The position numbers were made by a program, and so were the translations under genes. From JAMWZF01 sp041628615 (GTDB lineage Bacteria > Pseudomonadota > Alphaproteobacteria > Rhodobacterales > Rhodobacteraceae), in the NCBI GenBank assembly GCA_041628615.1, contig JBFKOW010000163.1:1-7507 (forward strand): DNA of 7,507 nucleotides. The letters are read 5' to 3'. The notes beneath the pieces were generated by a model that worked only from the letters and a program-made list of their open reading frames with translations, searched no databases and was not told where the DNA came from. Positions 1 through 7,507 of the stretch are shown here, piece after piece (within the stretch, counting starts at the first letter, position 1; each line of letters begins with the position of its first letter).

Positions 1-362
1 ATCCGGCGGCTCCCAGAGTTCGACCGGGTTGCCCTCGGGATCGTGGATACGGGCGAAGCGGCCGATGGCGGGATCGTCCCACTCCGCCCGGCGCTCGGCG
101 GCGATCCCGGCGTCGGCCAGCCGGGCCAGCAGCGCATCGAGTCCCGCGACCCGCAGGTTCAGCATCCAGCCCCGGTCCGCGGGCCAGTAATCGGTGTCCG
201 CCGCGAAGGGGGCAAAGACCGTCGGCCCGGCCTCCTGCGGCCAGACCGGCGCGCTTTCGACTCCGAGATTCTTCGCATACCACGCGGCCAGCGCCGCCGG
301 ATCGCGGGCGCGGAAGAACAGGCCGCCGATGCCGGTGACCCGGCCTGCACCTCCCGGCGCGG

Positions 363-366
<4 letters not shown>
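1..366 (-). CDS. VOC (glyoxalase/bleomycin-resistance fold) family protein, 3' end beyond the window
   Basis: An open frame of 122 codons runs without a stop from an ATG at 366 to the left edge. The protein is a single vicinal-oxygen-chelate module: a first beta-alpha-beta half beginning GIGGLFFRARDPAALAAWY (residues 12-30) and a second half ending in the family signature IHDPEGNPVELWEPP (about 107-121). Because that signature normally lies close to the C-terminus, only a few residues are probably missing. The ATG shares an ATGA overlap with the mutase stop codon, and GAGG (374-377) lies 7 nt upstream, so the gene is very likely translationally coupled to scpA. VOC enzymes usually bind a metal through His/Gln/Glu. 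Here the C-terminal Glu (ELWEP) is kept, but the N-terminal ligand position holds glycine (GIGGLFF instead of a NHVAI-like motif), and the start of the second half (WMLNLRV) has no histidine. The location suggests methylmalonyl-CoA epimerase, but these residues argue against it. The substrate is unknown. Confidence 0.85.
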
Positions 367-2463
<2,097 letters not shown>

Positions 2464-2492
<29 letters not shown>

Positions 2493-3447
2493 CTCGGTGT
2501 CCTCTCCTCTCTGGTCCGGCGCTCCGCTCTGTGGCGGATGTCTGCCGTCCGGTCGACTTCTCTGCTGTGCCGAGGCCGGTCAGGTCCTCGACAAATCGGG
2601 CGAACCCGTCGGCCCCGCTGCGAAGCCAGTCTAGGTCGTCCTGATAGGCCTTCGCCAGTCTGGCGCGTTGATCGGTGTCAAATGGCATCCAGCGTCCCGG
2701 CCCCGGCGGCAGGTCGCCTTCGGCCGGTCCGATCAGCCGCAGCCCCGCCACCTCGCGCAACCGGTCGAGTCCGGGACTGCGGTTGGCCCAGTCGCGCAGC
2801 CCGCTCAGCCCCTCCACGGCCACCGGCCGGCCGGTCATCAGCGCGAGCTGCGCCTCGGGGCGGCCGGCGAAGCGTTCGAACGGCCAGACCACCACCTCGG
2901 CGGCGGGGAAGGTCTGCGCCACTTCGCGGATCACGTCGCGCCAGCGCCGCGGCTGGGCCACGAGCCGGTCGAGCCGGGCGCGATTCGGGATCCGCCCGCC
3001 GCGGGCGACCCCGTAGGCGAGACCGGAGGCCCAGTAGCCTTCGTAACTGCGGATCGCCAGCGCGACCCGGCTGCAGCGGTCGGCGAACCCGGCGCGGAAC
3101 CGGATCAGCCGGACGTCGAGCCCCGGATAAAGCGCGGCCTCCGCGAGATTGCCGCGCACCGTGCCGATCATGTTCTCTTCGCTGACGATCAGGGTCGCGG
3201 CGCCGGCGCGGGCCAGCCGCTCCATCTCCAGCCGGACGAGACCTGAAGACCGGGCGGACCGCCGTTCGGACATCAGATTGGCCTGACCGGGATGCCGCAT
3301 CAGACCGGCAAGCAGGCCCGACCGCGTCCGGGCCGGGCCCCAGCTGACCACGCCGCGCCGCTGCAACGGCCCGGCGTTCCGGGACAGGAACGCCTGCAGC
3401 GTCGTCGACGCGGTCCGGTGAGCCCCGAGATGCAGTACGACATCCAT
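2464..3447 (-). CDS. Sulfotransferase-like P-loop protein
   Basis: This is a predicted cytosolic protein of 327 residues. It begins MDVVLHLGAHRTASTTLQ, which fits the 5'-phosphosulfate-binding loop of PAPS-dependent sulfotransferases (typical form HIGxxKTGTTxLQ). Here Arg11 stands where Lys or Arg is expected and TAST replaces TGTT. A second family-like region is LIVSEENMIGT (about 86-96). RxxxRCSRVALAIRSYEGYW (about 120-139) may hold the Arg/Ser pair for the 3'-phosphate. If active, the enzyme would move sulfate from PAPS to a sugar, lipid or small molecule; the acceptor cannot be read from sequence. The chosen start has GAAGGA 9 nt upstream and puts the P-loop at the usual N-terminal place; an upstream in-frame ATG at 3468 and a longer frame from 3513 are less likely. 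The last ~37 residues (291-327) are a polar, Arg/Ser/Thr-rich tail, probably disordered, whose codons hold the mutase ribosome binding site. It probably opens a transcript with scpA and the VOC gene. The fold assignment is fairly sure, the activity is not. Confidence 0.75.
2500..2505 (-). promoter_or_regulatory. Ribosome binding site of scpA inside the upstream gene
   Basis: AGAGGA on the minus strand ends 7 nt before the ATG at 2492, and a second AGAGGA-like copy lies directly upstream (2505-2510). The site lies within the last codons of the sulfotransferase-like gene. Ribosomes finishing that gene therefore pass over it, which is compatible with translational coupling and settles the choice of the mutase start. 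Confidence 0.75.
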
Positions 3448-3456
3448 AACACGATG

Positions 3457-3462
3457 TCCTTC
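3457..3462 (-). promoter_or_regulatory. Ribosome binding site of the sulfotransferase-like gene
   Basis: GAAGGA on the minus strand lies 9 nt before the ATG at 3447. It decides between several in-frame starts, since the ATG at 3468 and the codon at 3513 would add 7 or 22 residues ahead of the conserved P-loop. Confidence 0.6.
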
Positions 3463-3576
3463 GACCATCGCCCGCCGTGCGCAGCGGGCCGAAATACGCA
3501 CGGCCGCAGTCATCGCACGTCAACCCTGACAAATCCCTTAAAGGCGGAATTGTTACCGGCACGGGGCAGTTCGGGC

Positions 3577-3605
3577 TTCGCCTTTCGGCTCCGGGCCCCT
3601 ATATC
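3577..3605 (+). promoter_or_regulatory. Candidate promoter of the DUF4174 gene
   Basis: TATATC (3600-3605) resembles a -10 box and lies 17 bp after TTCGCC (3577-3582), a weak -35. The predicted transcription start would be at about 3611-3614, practically at the ATG (3613). The sequence just before the ATG (CTTGGGCC) has no Shine-Dalgarno motif, which fits a leaderless mRNA. This is pattern matching only; the -35 matches the consensus at just three positions. Confidence 0.35.
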
Positions 3606-3612
3606 TTGGGCC

Positions 3613-4128
3613 ATGAGACTGACACAGCCGATCCGCGCATTGACGATTGGAATCGCTGCGTTTTTGGCGGCAACCGCCATGGCGCAGGACAACCAGGTGG
3701 CGACCGCCGACGGCGGCATCGACGTGGTGCTTCCGGCGGATGCGGTGCGGGTCTGGCAGGCCGACCCCGCCCGCATCTTCACTGCCAGCGAGGTGAACCT
3801 CGCGGATTTCCGCTGGATCGCCCGGCCGTTGGTGGTGTTCGGAGACAGCCCCTTCGACCCCAATTTCCAGCAGCAGATGGACCTTCTGGCCCAGCGCCCG
3901 CAGGATCTCGTCGACCGCGACGTGCTGATCGTGACCGACACCGATCCCGACGCCCTGTCCGACATCCGCCGGCAGTTGCGCCCGCGGGCCTTCATGCTGG
4001 CACTGATCGGCAAGGACGGCACGGTGTCGCTGCGCAAGCCGCTGCCCTGGGACATCCGCGAACTCAGCCGGTCGATCGACAAGATGCCGCTGCGCCAGCA
4101 GGAAATCAACGCGCGCCGCGGTTCCTGA
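3613..4128 (+). CDS. DUF4174 domain protein, exported
   Basis: This 171-residue protein has a clear Sec signal peptide: MRLTQPIR, a hydrophobic stretch (about 9-22) and a likely cleavage site AMA|QD after residue 24. The mature part matches what I know as DUF4174: FRWIARPLVVFGDSP (about 53-67), then RDVLIVTDTDPDALSDIRR in the middle, and LIGKDGTVSLRKPLPWDIRE followed by IDKMPLRQQE near the end. The pattern of a predicted strand, a DSP/TDTDP region and a GKDG turn before a strand suggests a thioredoxin-like alpha/beta fold, but I see no CxxC and no cysteine at all, so a thiol redox role is unlikely. The function of the family is unknown; the protein should act in the periplasm. The ATG at 3613 is chosen because it gives the signal peptide, although the frame stays open upstream to 3292. 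It is the only plus-strand gene and lies between minus-strand genes, convergent with the membrane protein gene and divergent from the sulfotransferase-like gene. Confidence 0.9.
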   Translation: MRLTQPIRALTIGIAAFLAATAMAQDNQVATADGGIDVVLPADAVRVWQADPARIFTASEVNLADFRWIARPLVVFGDSPFDPNFQQQMDLLAQRPQDLVDRDVLIVTDTDPDALSDIRRQLRPRAFMLALIGKDGTVSLRKPLPWDIRELSRSIDKMPLRQQEINARRGS

Positions 4129-4138
4129 CCACCGGTCA
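4126..4138. repeat. Small inverted repeat joining two convergent stop codons
   Basis: TGACC-ACC-GGTCA is a perfect 5-bp inverted repeat with a 3-nt loop. Its left end is the TGA of the DUF4174 gene and its right end is the TGA of the membrane protein gene read on the other strand. Only 7 bp separate the two stops, so there is no room for a separate terminator. The stem is too short, and has no T-run after it on either strand, to be called a terminator. Confidence 0.4.
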
Positions 4139-5689
4139 CTCGGCCTCCTCCGCCGAAACCCAGACCGCGCCCTCGGGCAGCGTCGGCACCCACCGGGCCA
4201 GCGCCGCGGTCAGCTCCGGCACGTGGGCGGGATCGGTGGCATAATAGGCCACCTTGTCGTCACCGAGGTAGCCGATCGAGGGTGCCGTCGGCGGCACCGT
4301 GATCCGCAACTCGCCCAGCCGGACCCAGTCGTCGCCCACCGCTTCGGCCAGCCACTTGTCGTAGATCATCGCCAGCTTCACGCCGCGCGCCTCGGCCAGC
4401 CCGTCGGCCCAGCCCGGGACCGGGTTCTCGATCCGGAAGGCGCGGGCCTCGGCCGAGGCGAGGCCGTAGAGGTCGAGCACGTAATCCGGGTTGTTCCACG
4501 CGGCGAGGCCGAGGTCGTTCACCGCGACGGGGACCTGCGCGAAGTCATGGGCGAAGCGGGCGGATTGCGCCGGCTGCAGGTGGATGGCGCGGATGTTCCA
4601 CGGGAAATGCCGGGTCCAGCTCACCCCGTAGGCAAGGACCCCGCCGGCGACGATCCCGGCCAGCGCGGCCGCCTGCACGAGACGCGGCCCGAGCGCCGCG
4701 GCAGCCATGATCCCGGCGGCAAGGCTGGCCCAGATGTAGCCCTCGTAACGGTCCATCCAGCCGATCTGCCCGAACAGCAGATGCGCCAGCGTCGCCGCCA
4801 GGATGGCAAGGGCAAGGCTGCGCGGCCCGGTCTCGCGCAGCCGCGGCAGGCCGATCATCAGCAGCAGGAGCCCGGCGGCCCCGAGCAGCAGGACCAGCCC
4901 TGCAGGCTTGGCTATGTTGACCTGGAACTGGGCGAGGAACCGCTCGACGAAGCCCATGTCGAGGGTGTCGTTGCCCGACAGCTTGGCCTGCACCGATTCC
5001 GGCAGCGGGTCGAGGCCGAGGGCGGTCAGGGTGCCGACGAAGGCCGCGACCGGGGCGAGCGTGAGCGCGGCGCAGGCCACCGCCGGCAGCGGGCCCCGCA
5101 GCCGCCAGACCACGAAGGCCGCCATCAGGCCCAGCGCCATCCCTTCGAGCCGCAGCGCGGTGGTCAGCACCAGTCCGGCGATCAGCGGCAGGGTCAGCCG
5201 GTCCTCGGCCAGCAGCCGCTGCAGGCCCAGCACGATCGCGAGCGACGCGGCGACATGAAGCGCATGCTCCATGCCGGTGAAGGCGACGCCGAACATGTTG
5301 AGCACCACCGGCCCGGCCACGGCGGCGGCCCAGCCGATCGCGGCCCGGCCCGGCGCGAAATAGCCCGCGGTCACGAGGATCCGGCCCCAGAGCCACGCCG
5401 CGGCGGCCAGCCCGGCGACGTTCCACGCCAGCGGCAGGAACCGCTGGAATCCGGTGCCCGGAAACGGCAGCACGAGCAGCGGGTAGAGCGGCGAGGAGGC
5501 GGCCGAGGCGGTCTCTCCGGCGTTCACGCCATAGCCCCCGGCGGCGATCTGCTCGGCCATCGCGAGGTGGATGTAGACGTCGTCGAGCGGGTATTCGAAC
5601 ACCCAGCCCGCGGTGCCCATGGCAACCGCCATCAGGGCGGCGAAGGCCAGCAGGGCCGCCGCGACGCTGACCCAGGGCGGTGCGCTCAC
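4136..5689 (-). CDS. Polytopic membrane protein, probable GT-C-fold glycosyltransferase
   Basis: This 517-residue protein has about ten hydrophobic segments (roughly 8-28, 86-105, 113-135, 143-160, 165-192, 202-222, 262-281, 290-307, 316-334, 338-356) and a soluble C-terminal domain from about 360, probably periplasmic. The first loop after TM1 carries YPLDDVYIHLAMAEQIAAGG, followed by GVNAGETASAASSPLYPLL. An Asp-Asp pair here (35-36) is where GT-C enzymes using polyprenyl-phosphate sugars keep their catalytic acid. FTGMEHALH (about 137-145) and AVNDLGLAAW with VLDLYGLAS (about 388-411) also recall uncharacterised GT39/ArnT-like proteins. If this is right, it moves a sugar from a lipid-phosphate donor to a lipid, protein or polysaccharide in the periplasm; donor and acceptor are unknown. 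The start is a GTG at 5689 with only a weak GGA before it. It is preferred because later ATGs (5632 and on) would cut into TM1. The gene follows pccA by 55 bp and is probably cotranscribed. Confidence 0.8.
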   Translation of the reverse strand: MSAPPWVSVAAALLAFAALMAVAMGTAGWVFEYPLDDVYIHLAMAEQIAAGGYGVNAGETASAASSPLYPLLVLPFPGTGFQRFLPLAWNVAGLAAAAWLWGRILVTAGYFAPGRAAIGWAAAVAGPVVLNMFGVAFTGMEHALHVAASLAIVLGLQRLLAEDRLTLPLIAGLVLTTALRLEGMALGLMAAFVVWRLRGPLPAVACAALTLAPVAAFVGTLTALGLDPLPESVQAKLSGNDTLDMGFVERFLAQFQVNIAKPAGLVLLLGAAGLLLLMIGLPRLRETGPRSLALAILAATLAHLLFGQIGWMDRYEGYIWASLAAGIMAAAALGPRLVQAAALAGIVAGGVLAYGVSWTRHFPWNIRAIHLQPAQSARFAHDFAQVPVAVNDLGLAAWNNPDYVLDLYGLASAEARAFRIENPVPGWADGLAEARGVKLAMIYDKWLAEAVGDDWVRLGELRITVPPTAPSIGYLGDDKVAYYATDPAHVPELTAALARWVPTLPEGAVWVSAEEAE

Positions 5690-5721
5690 CGCGGGTCCGT
5701 TCCGCGGGTCTCGACCCGCGG
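5687..5721 (-). repeat. Hairpin/direct-repeat element at the start of the membrane protein gene
   Basis: Read on the minus strand, CCGCGGGTC (5721-5713) is followed after 2 nt by its exact complement GACCCGCGG (5710-5702) and, 4 nt later, by a second copy of GACCCGCGG (5697-5689). The last G of that second copy is the first base of the GTG start codon. The first arm can pair with either copy but not both: one hairpin is upstream of the start, the other covers the ribosome binding region and the start codon. There is no U-run after it, so it is not a typical terminator. The sequence is direct; a regulatory role is inference. Confidence 0.5.
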
Positions 5722-5744
5722 CCCCCCTGCCCCGCCTCGGCCGG

Positions 5745-7507
5745 TCATTCGAATTCCATGATCACGTCGTCGACACCAAGGCTGTCGCCCGGGCTGGCGT
5801 TGATCCTGGACACCACCGCCTTGCGCTCGGCCCGCAGGATGTTCTCCATCTTCATCGCCTCGACGGTGCACAGCGCCTGCCCGGCCTGCACCTCGTCACC
5901 GACCTCCACGTCGATCTTCACGATCAGGCCGGGCATCGGGCAGAGCAGCAGCCGCGAGGTGTCGGCGGCGGCCTTCTCGGGCATGAACTGGACCAGTTCG
6001 TGCTGCCGCGGGGTGCGAACCGCGACCGTCAGGTCGGCGCCGCGGCTGCGCAGCCGGTAGCCGCCGGTGATCTTGTCGACCTTGAGCACCAGCGGCGCGT
6101 AGTCGACCTCGAGCCGGGCGAGGCTGTCGCCGGGGGTCCAGTCGCTTTCCACCCGGACCTTCTCGCCGTCCTCGAAGCGCACGAAGGCGCCGCCGCGGTC
6201 GGCGGAGATGGTCACCGGCAGGGACTGGCCCTGCAGGGTCACCACCCACTCGTCGCCGACATGGCGCTCGTGGTTGCCCAGCCGGCCCGAGACCCGGGTG
6301 CGCCGGATCTCGGCCACCCGGTACATCGCCGCCGCCGCCGCCGCGACCCGGCGCAGCGCGCCGGGCGACAGCGTGACCCCGGCGAAGCCGTCCGGGTATT
6401 CCTCGGCGATGAAGGCGGTGGTGATCTGCCCGGACACGAAGCGCGGATGGTCCATCACCGCCGACAGGAACGGGATGTTGTGGCCGATCCCCTCGACTTC
6501 GAAACTGTCGAGCGCCACCCGCATCGCCTCGATCGCCTGCGCCCGGTCCGGGGCCCAGGTGCAGAGCTTGGCGATCATCGGGTCGTAGAACATGCTGATC
6601 TCGCCGCCCTCGTAGACGCCGGTATCGTTGCGCACCGCGGTCTCGCCGGCGGGCGCGTCGCCCTGCCACTTGCCGGTCTCGAGCAGCGGCCCGGCGGCGA
6701 TCTCGGCGGGCGGCCGGTAGCGGGTCAGACGGCCGATCGAGGGCAGGAAGTTGCGGTAGGGATCCTCGGCATAGAGCCGGCTTTCCACCGCCCAGCCCTT
6801 GAGCGCGATGTCCTCCTGCCGGAACGGCAGTTCCTCGCCCGCCGCGACCCGGATCATCTGTTCCACAAGGTCGACGCCGGTGATCAACTCGGTCACCGGG
6901 TGTTCCACCTGCAGGCGCGTGTTCATCTCGAGGAAGTAGAAGTTGCGGTCGCCGTCGACGATGAATTCCACCGTTCCGGCGCTGGAATACCCCACCGCCT
7001 GCGCCAGGGCGACGGCCTGTTCGCCCATCGCGCGGCGCGTGGCCTCGTCGAGGAAGGGTGACGGGGCTTCTTCCACCACCTTCTGGTTGCGGCGCTGGAT
7101 CGAACATTCGCGTTCGCCCAGGTAGATCGCGTTGCCATGCTTGTCGGCCAGAACCTGGATCTCGATATGGCGCGGCTGGGTGACGAATTTCTCGATGAAC
7201 ATGCGGTCGTCGCCGAAGGAGCTGGCGGCCTCGTTCTTCGAGGCCTGGAATCCCTCGGCCACCTCGCTCTCGCTCCACGCGATGCGCATCCCCTTGCCGC
7301 CGCCGCCGGCGCTGGCCTTCAGCATCACCGGATAGCCGATGTCCCGGGCGATCTGCACCGCATGGTCGGCCCCCTCGATCTCGCCGGTGAATCCGGGAAT
7401 CGTGTTGACGCCGGCGTCTGCGGCGAGGCGCTTCGAGGTGATCTTGTCACCCATGCTGGTGATGGCGTGTACCCGCGGACCGATGAACACGATGCCGGCC
7501 TCGTCGA
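5745..7507 (-). CDS. pccA: Propionyl-CoA carboxylase alpha (biotin-carboxylase/BCCP) subunit, 5' end beyond the window
   Basis: 586 residues are visible; alignment of the catalytic motif to E. coli AccC suggests about 95 N-terminal residues are missing. The enzyme carboxylates biotin with ATP and bicarbonate, and the PccB partner passes the carboxyl group to propionyl-CoA. In fragment numbering: ATP-grasp glycine-rich loop AGGGGKGM (66-73); ECSIQRRNQK (about 133-142); catalytic EMNTRLQVEHP (193-203) with Glu193, Asn195, Arg197 and Glu201 matching AccC 288-296; Arg244 in AVESRLYAEDP, equivalent to AccC Arg338. A BT-type linker domain (about 365-515) separates carboxylase and BCCP and distinguishes PccA from short AccC. 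The BCCP domain (about 522-586) has EAMKMEN with the biotinylated Lys552 (5850-5852), exactly 35 residues from the C-terminus as is usual. 3-Methylcrotonyl-CoA carboxylase alpha is the main alternative, but the sequence details and the mutase nearby favour PccA. Residue 6 is encoded by a GTG at 7490 that is internal, not the start. Confidence 0.95.
   Translation of the reverse strand, partial: DEAGIVFIGPRVHAITSMGDKITSKRLAADAGVNTIPGFTGEIEGADHAVQIARDIGYPVMLKASAGGGGKGMRIAWSESEVAEGFQASKNEAASSFGDDRMFIEKFVTQPRHIEIQVLADKHGNAIYLGERECSIQRRNQKVVEEAPSPFLDEATRRAMGEQAVALAQAVGYSSAGTVEFIVDGDRNFYFLEMNTRLQVEHPVTELITGVDLVEQMIRVAAGEELPFRQEDIALKGWAVESRLYAEDPYRNFLPSIGRLTRYRPPAEIAAGPLLETGKWQGDAPAGETAVRNDTGVYEGGEISMFYDPMIAKLCTWAPDRAQAIEAMRVALDSFEVEGIGHNIPFLSAVMDHPRFVSGQITTAFIAEEYPDGFAGVTLSPGALRRVAAAAAAMYRVAEIRRTRVSGRLGNHERHVGDEWVVTLQGQSLPVTISADRGGAFVRFEDGEKVRVESDWTPGDSLARLEVDYAPLVLKVDKITGGYRLRSRGADLTVAVRTPRQHELVQFMPEKAAADTSRLLLCPMPGLIVKIDVEVGDEVQAGQALCTVEAMKMENILRAERKAVVSRINASPGDSLGVDDVIMEFE
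6327..6344 (-). repeat. Six tandem GCG codons within pccA
   Basis: Six identical GCG codons in a row encode AAAAAA in the BT linker domain of PccA (context RRV-A6-MYRV). Pure trinucleotide runs can change length by replication slippage; a change here would stay in frame. Confidence 0.6.

Larger units (their letters stand above)
3448..3612. other. Divergent intergenic region between the sulfotransferase-like and DUF4174 genes
   Basis: This 165-bp stretch separates two divergent starts, so it should hold both promoters. It contains the AT-richest patch of the window (about 3528-3556). For the minus strand, a good -35-like TTGACG lies at 3523-3518, but the best -10-like hexamer (TATTTC, 3496-3491) is 21 nt away, which is too far for a normal sigma-70 promoter. 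For the plus strand, CTGACA (3526-3531) is another -35-like hexamer without a convincing -10. An imperfect inverted repeat, GCGG(G)CCG facing CGGCCGC, spans about 3484-3507 with a 9-nt loop. It would lie in the 5' leader of the minus-strand transcript or act as an operator. I saw no TTTGCAAA-type palindrome such as is reported for short-chain fatty acyl-CoA regulators of the PccR type in Rhodobacter. Confidence 0.5.

Noticed and set aside
3448..3513. Longer start of the sulfotransferase-like gene at 3513 or 3468
   Set aside because: The ATG at 3447 has GAAGGA at a suitable distance and places the P-loop at the very N-terminus as usual for the family.
3292..3612. N-terminal extension of the DUF4174 gene by 107 codons
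   Set aside because: The extension overlaps the divergent sulfotransferase-like gene and hides a good signal peptide that begins at the ATG at 3613.
5702..5721. Rho-independent terminator after pccA
   Set aside because: The stem is strong but no T-run follows it on the minus strand, and the next gene starts directly after it.
4223..5761. A 512-codon plus-strand open frame opposite the membrane protein gene
   Set aside because: Its composition (Arg, Gly, Gln, His, Pro) is typical of antisense frames in GC-rich DNA, and the opposite strand encodes a coherent membrane protein.
5613..7061. A 482-codon plus-strand open frame opposite pccA
   Set aside because: It is antisense to a strongly conserved carboxylase and has no domain-like pattern of its own.
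5896..7278. A 460-codon minus-strand frame within pccA
   Set aside because: It is a shifted frame of pccA, rich in Arg, Gly and Pro; the PccA frame carries all conserved motifs.
7488..7490. GTG at 7490 as the start of pccA
   Set aside because: The frame continues upstream as DEAGI before the VFIGP motif, which in biotin carboxylases lies roughly 100 residues into the protein; the gene is simply cut by the window edge.

Overview
The window reads as a piece of a GC-rich alphaproteobacterial chromosome, most likely from the Rhodobacteraceae/Roseobacteraceae group. The reasons are the very high GC content with G or C at nearly all third codon positions, the closeness of the proteins to what I know from that group, and the arrangement of propionyl-CoA genes around small accessory genes. 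No database search was possible, so the placement is inference.

Layout, read along the minus strand from right to left. (1) The 3' part of pccA (7507-5745) encodes the biotin-carrying alpha subunit of propionyl-CoA carboxylase; about 95 N-terminal residues lie outside the window. (2) After a 55-bp gap carrying a compact repeat/hairpin element comes a 517-residue polytopic membrane protein (5689-4136) that looks like a GT-C-type glycosyltransferase. (3) A single gene on the plus strand (3613-4128) encodes a secreted DUF4174 protein; it sits tail to tail with the membrane protein gene (7 bp between stops). (4) A 165-bp divergent intergenic region follows (3448-3612). (5) Back on the minus strand are a sulfotransferase-like gene (3447-2464), scpA/mcmA for methylmalonyl-CoA mutase (2492-363), and a VOC/glyoxalase-fold gene (366-1, running off the left edge). 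The last three overlap one another by 29 and 4 bp, so they are probably one transcript.

Function: PccA, with a PccB subunit not in the window, makes methylmalonyl-CoA from propionyl-CoA. The mutase isomerises (R)-methylmalonyl-CoA to succinyl-CoA using adenosylcobalamin. The epimerase that links the two is not recognisably present: the VOC protein after the mutase belongs to the right superfamily but lacks the metal-binding histidines expected of methylmalonyl-CoA epimerase. The glycosyltransferase-like, sulfotransferase-like and DUF4174 genes between the two metabolic genes have no obvious role in propionate metabolism and are the least understood part of the window.

I see no RNA genes, insertion sequences, CRISPR arrays, phage genes or defence systems. 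Nearly all of the sequence is coding; the only non-coding stretches are 3448-3612, 5690-5744 and 4129-4135. I found no new biological system I would defend. The items most worth a second look are the repeat element overlapping the GTG start of the membrane protein gene and the embedding of two possible surface-modification genes in a propionyl-CoA locus.
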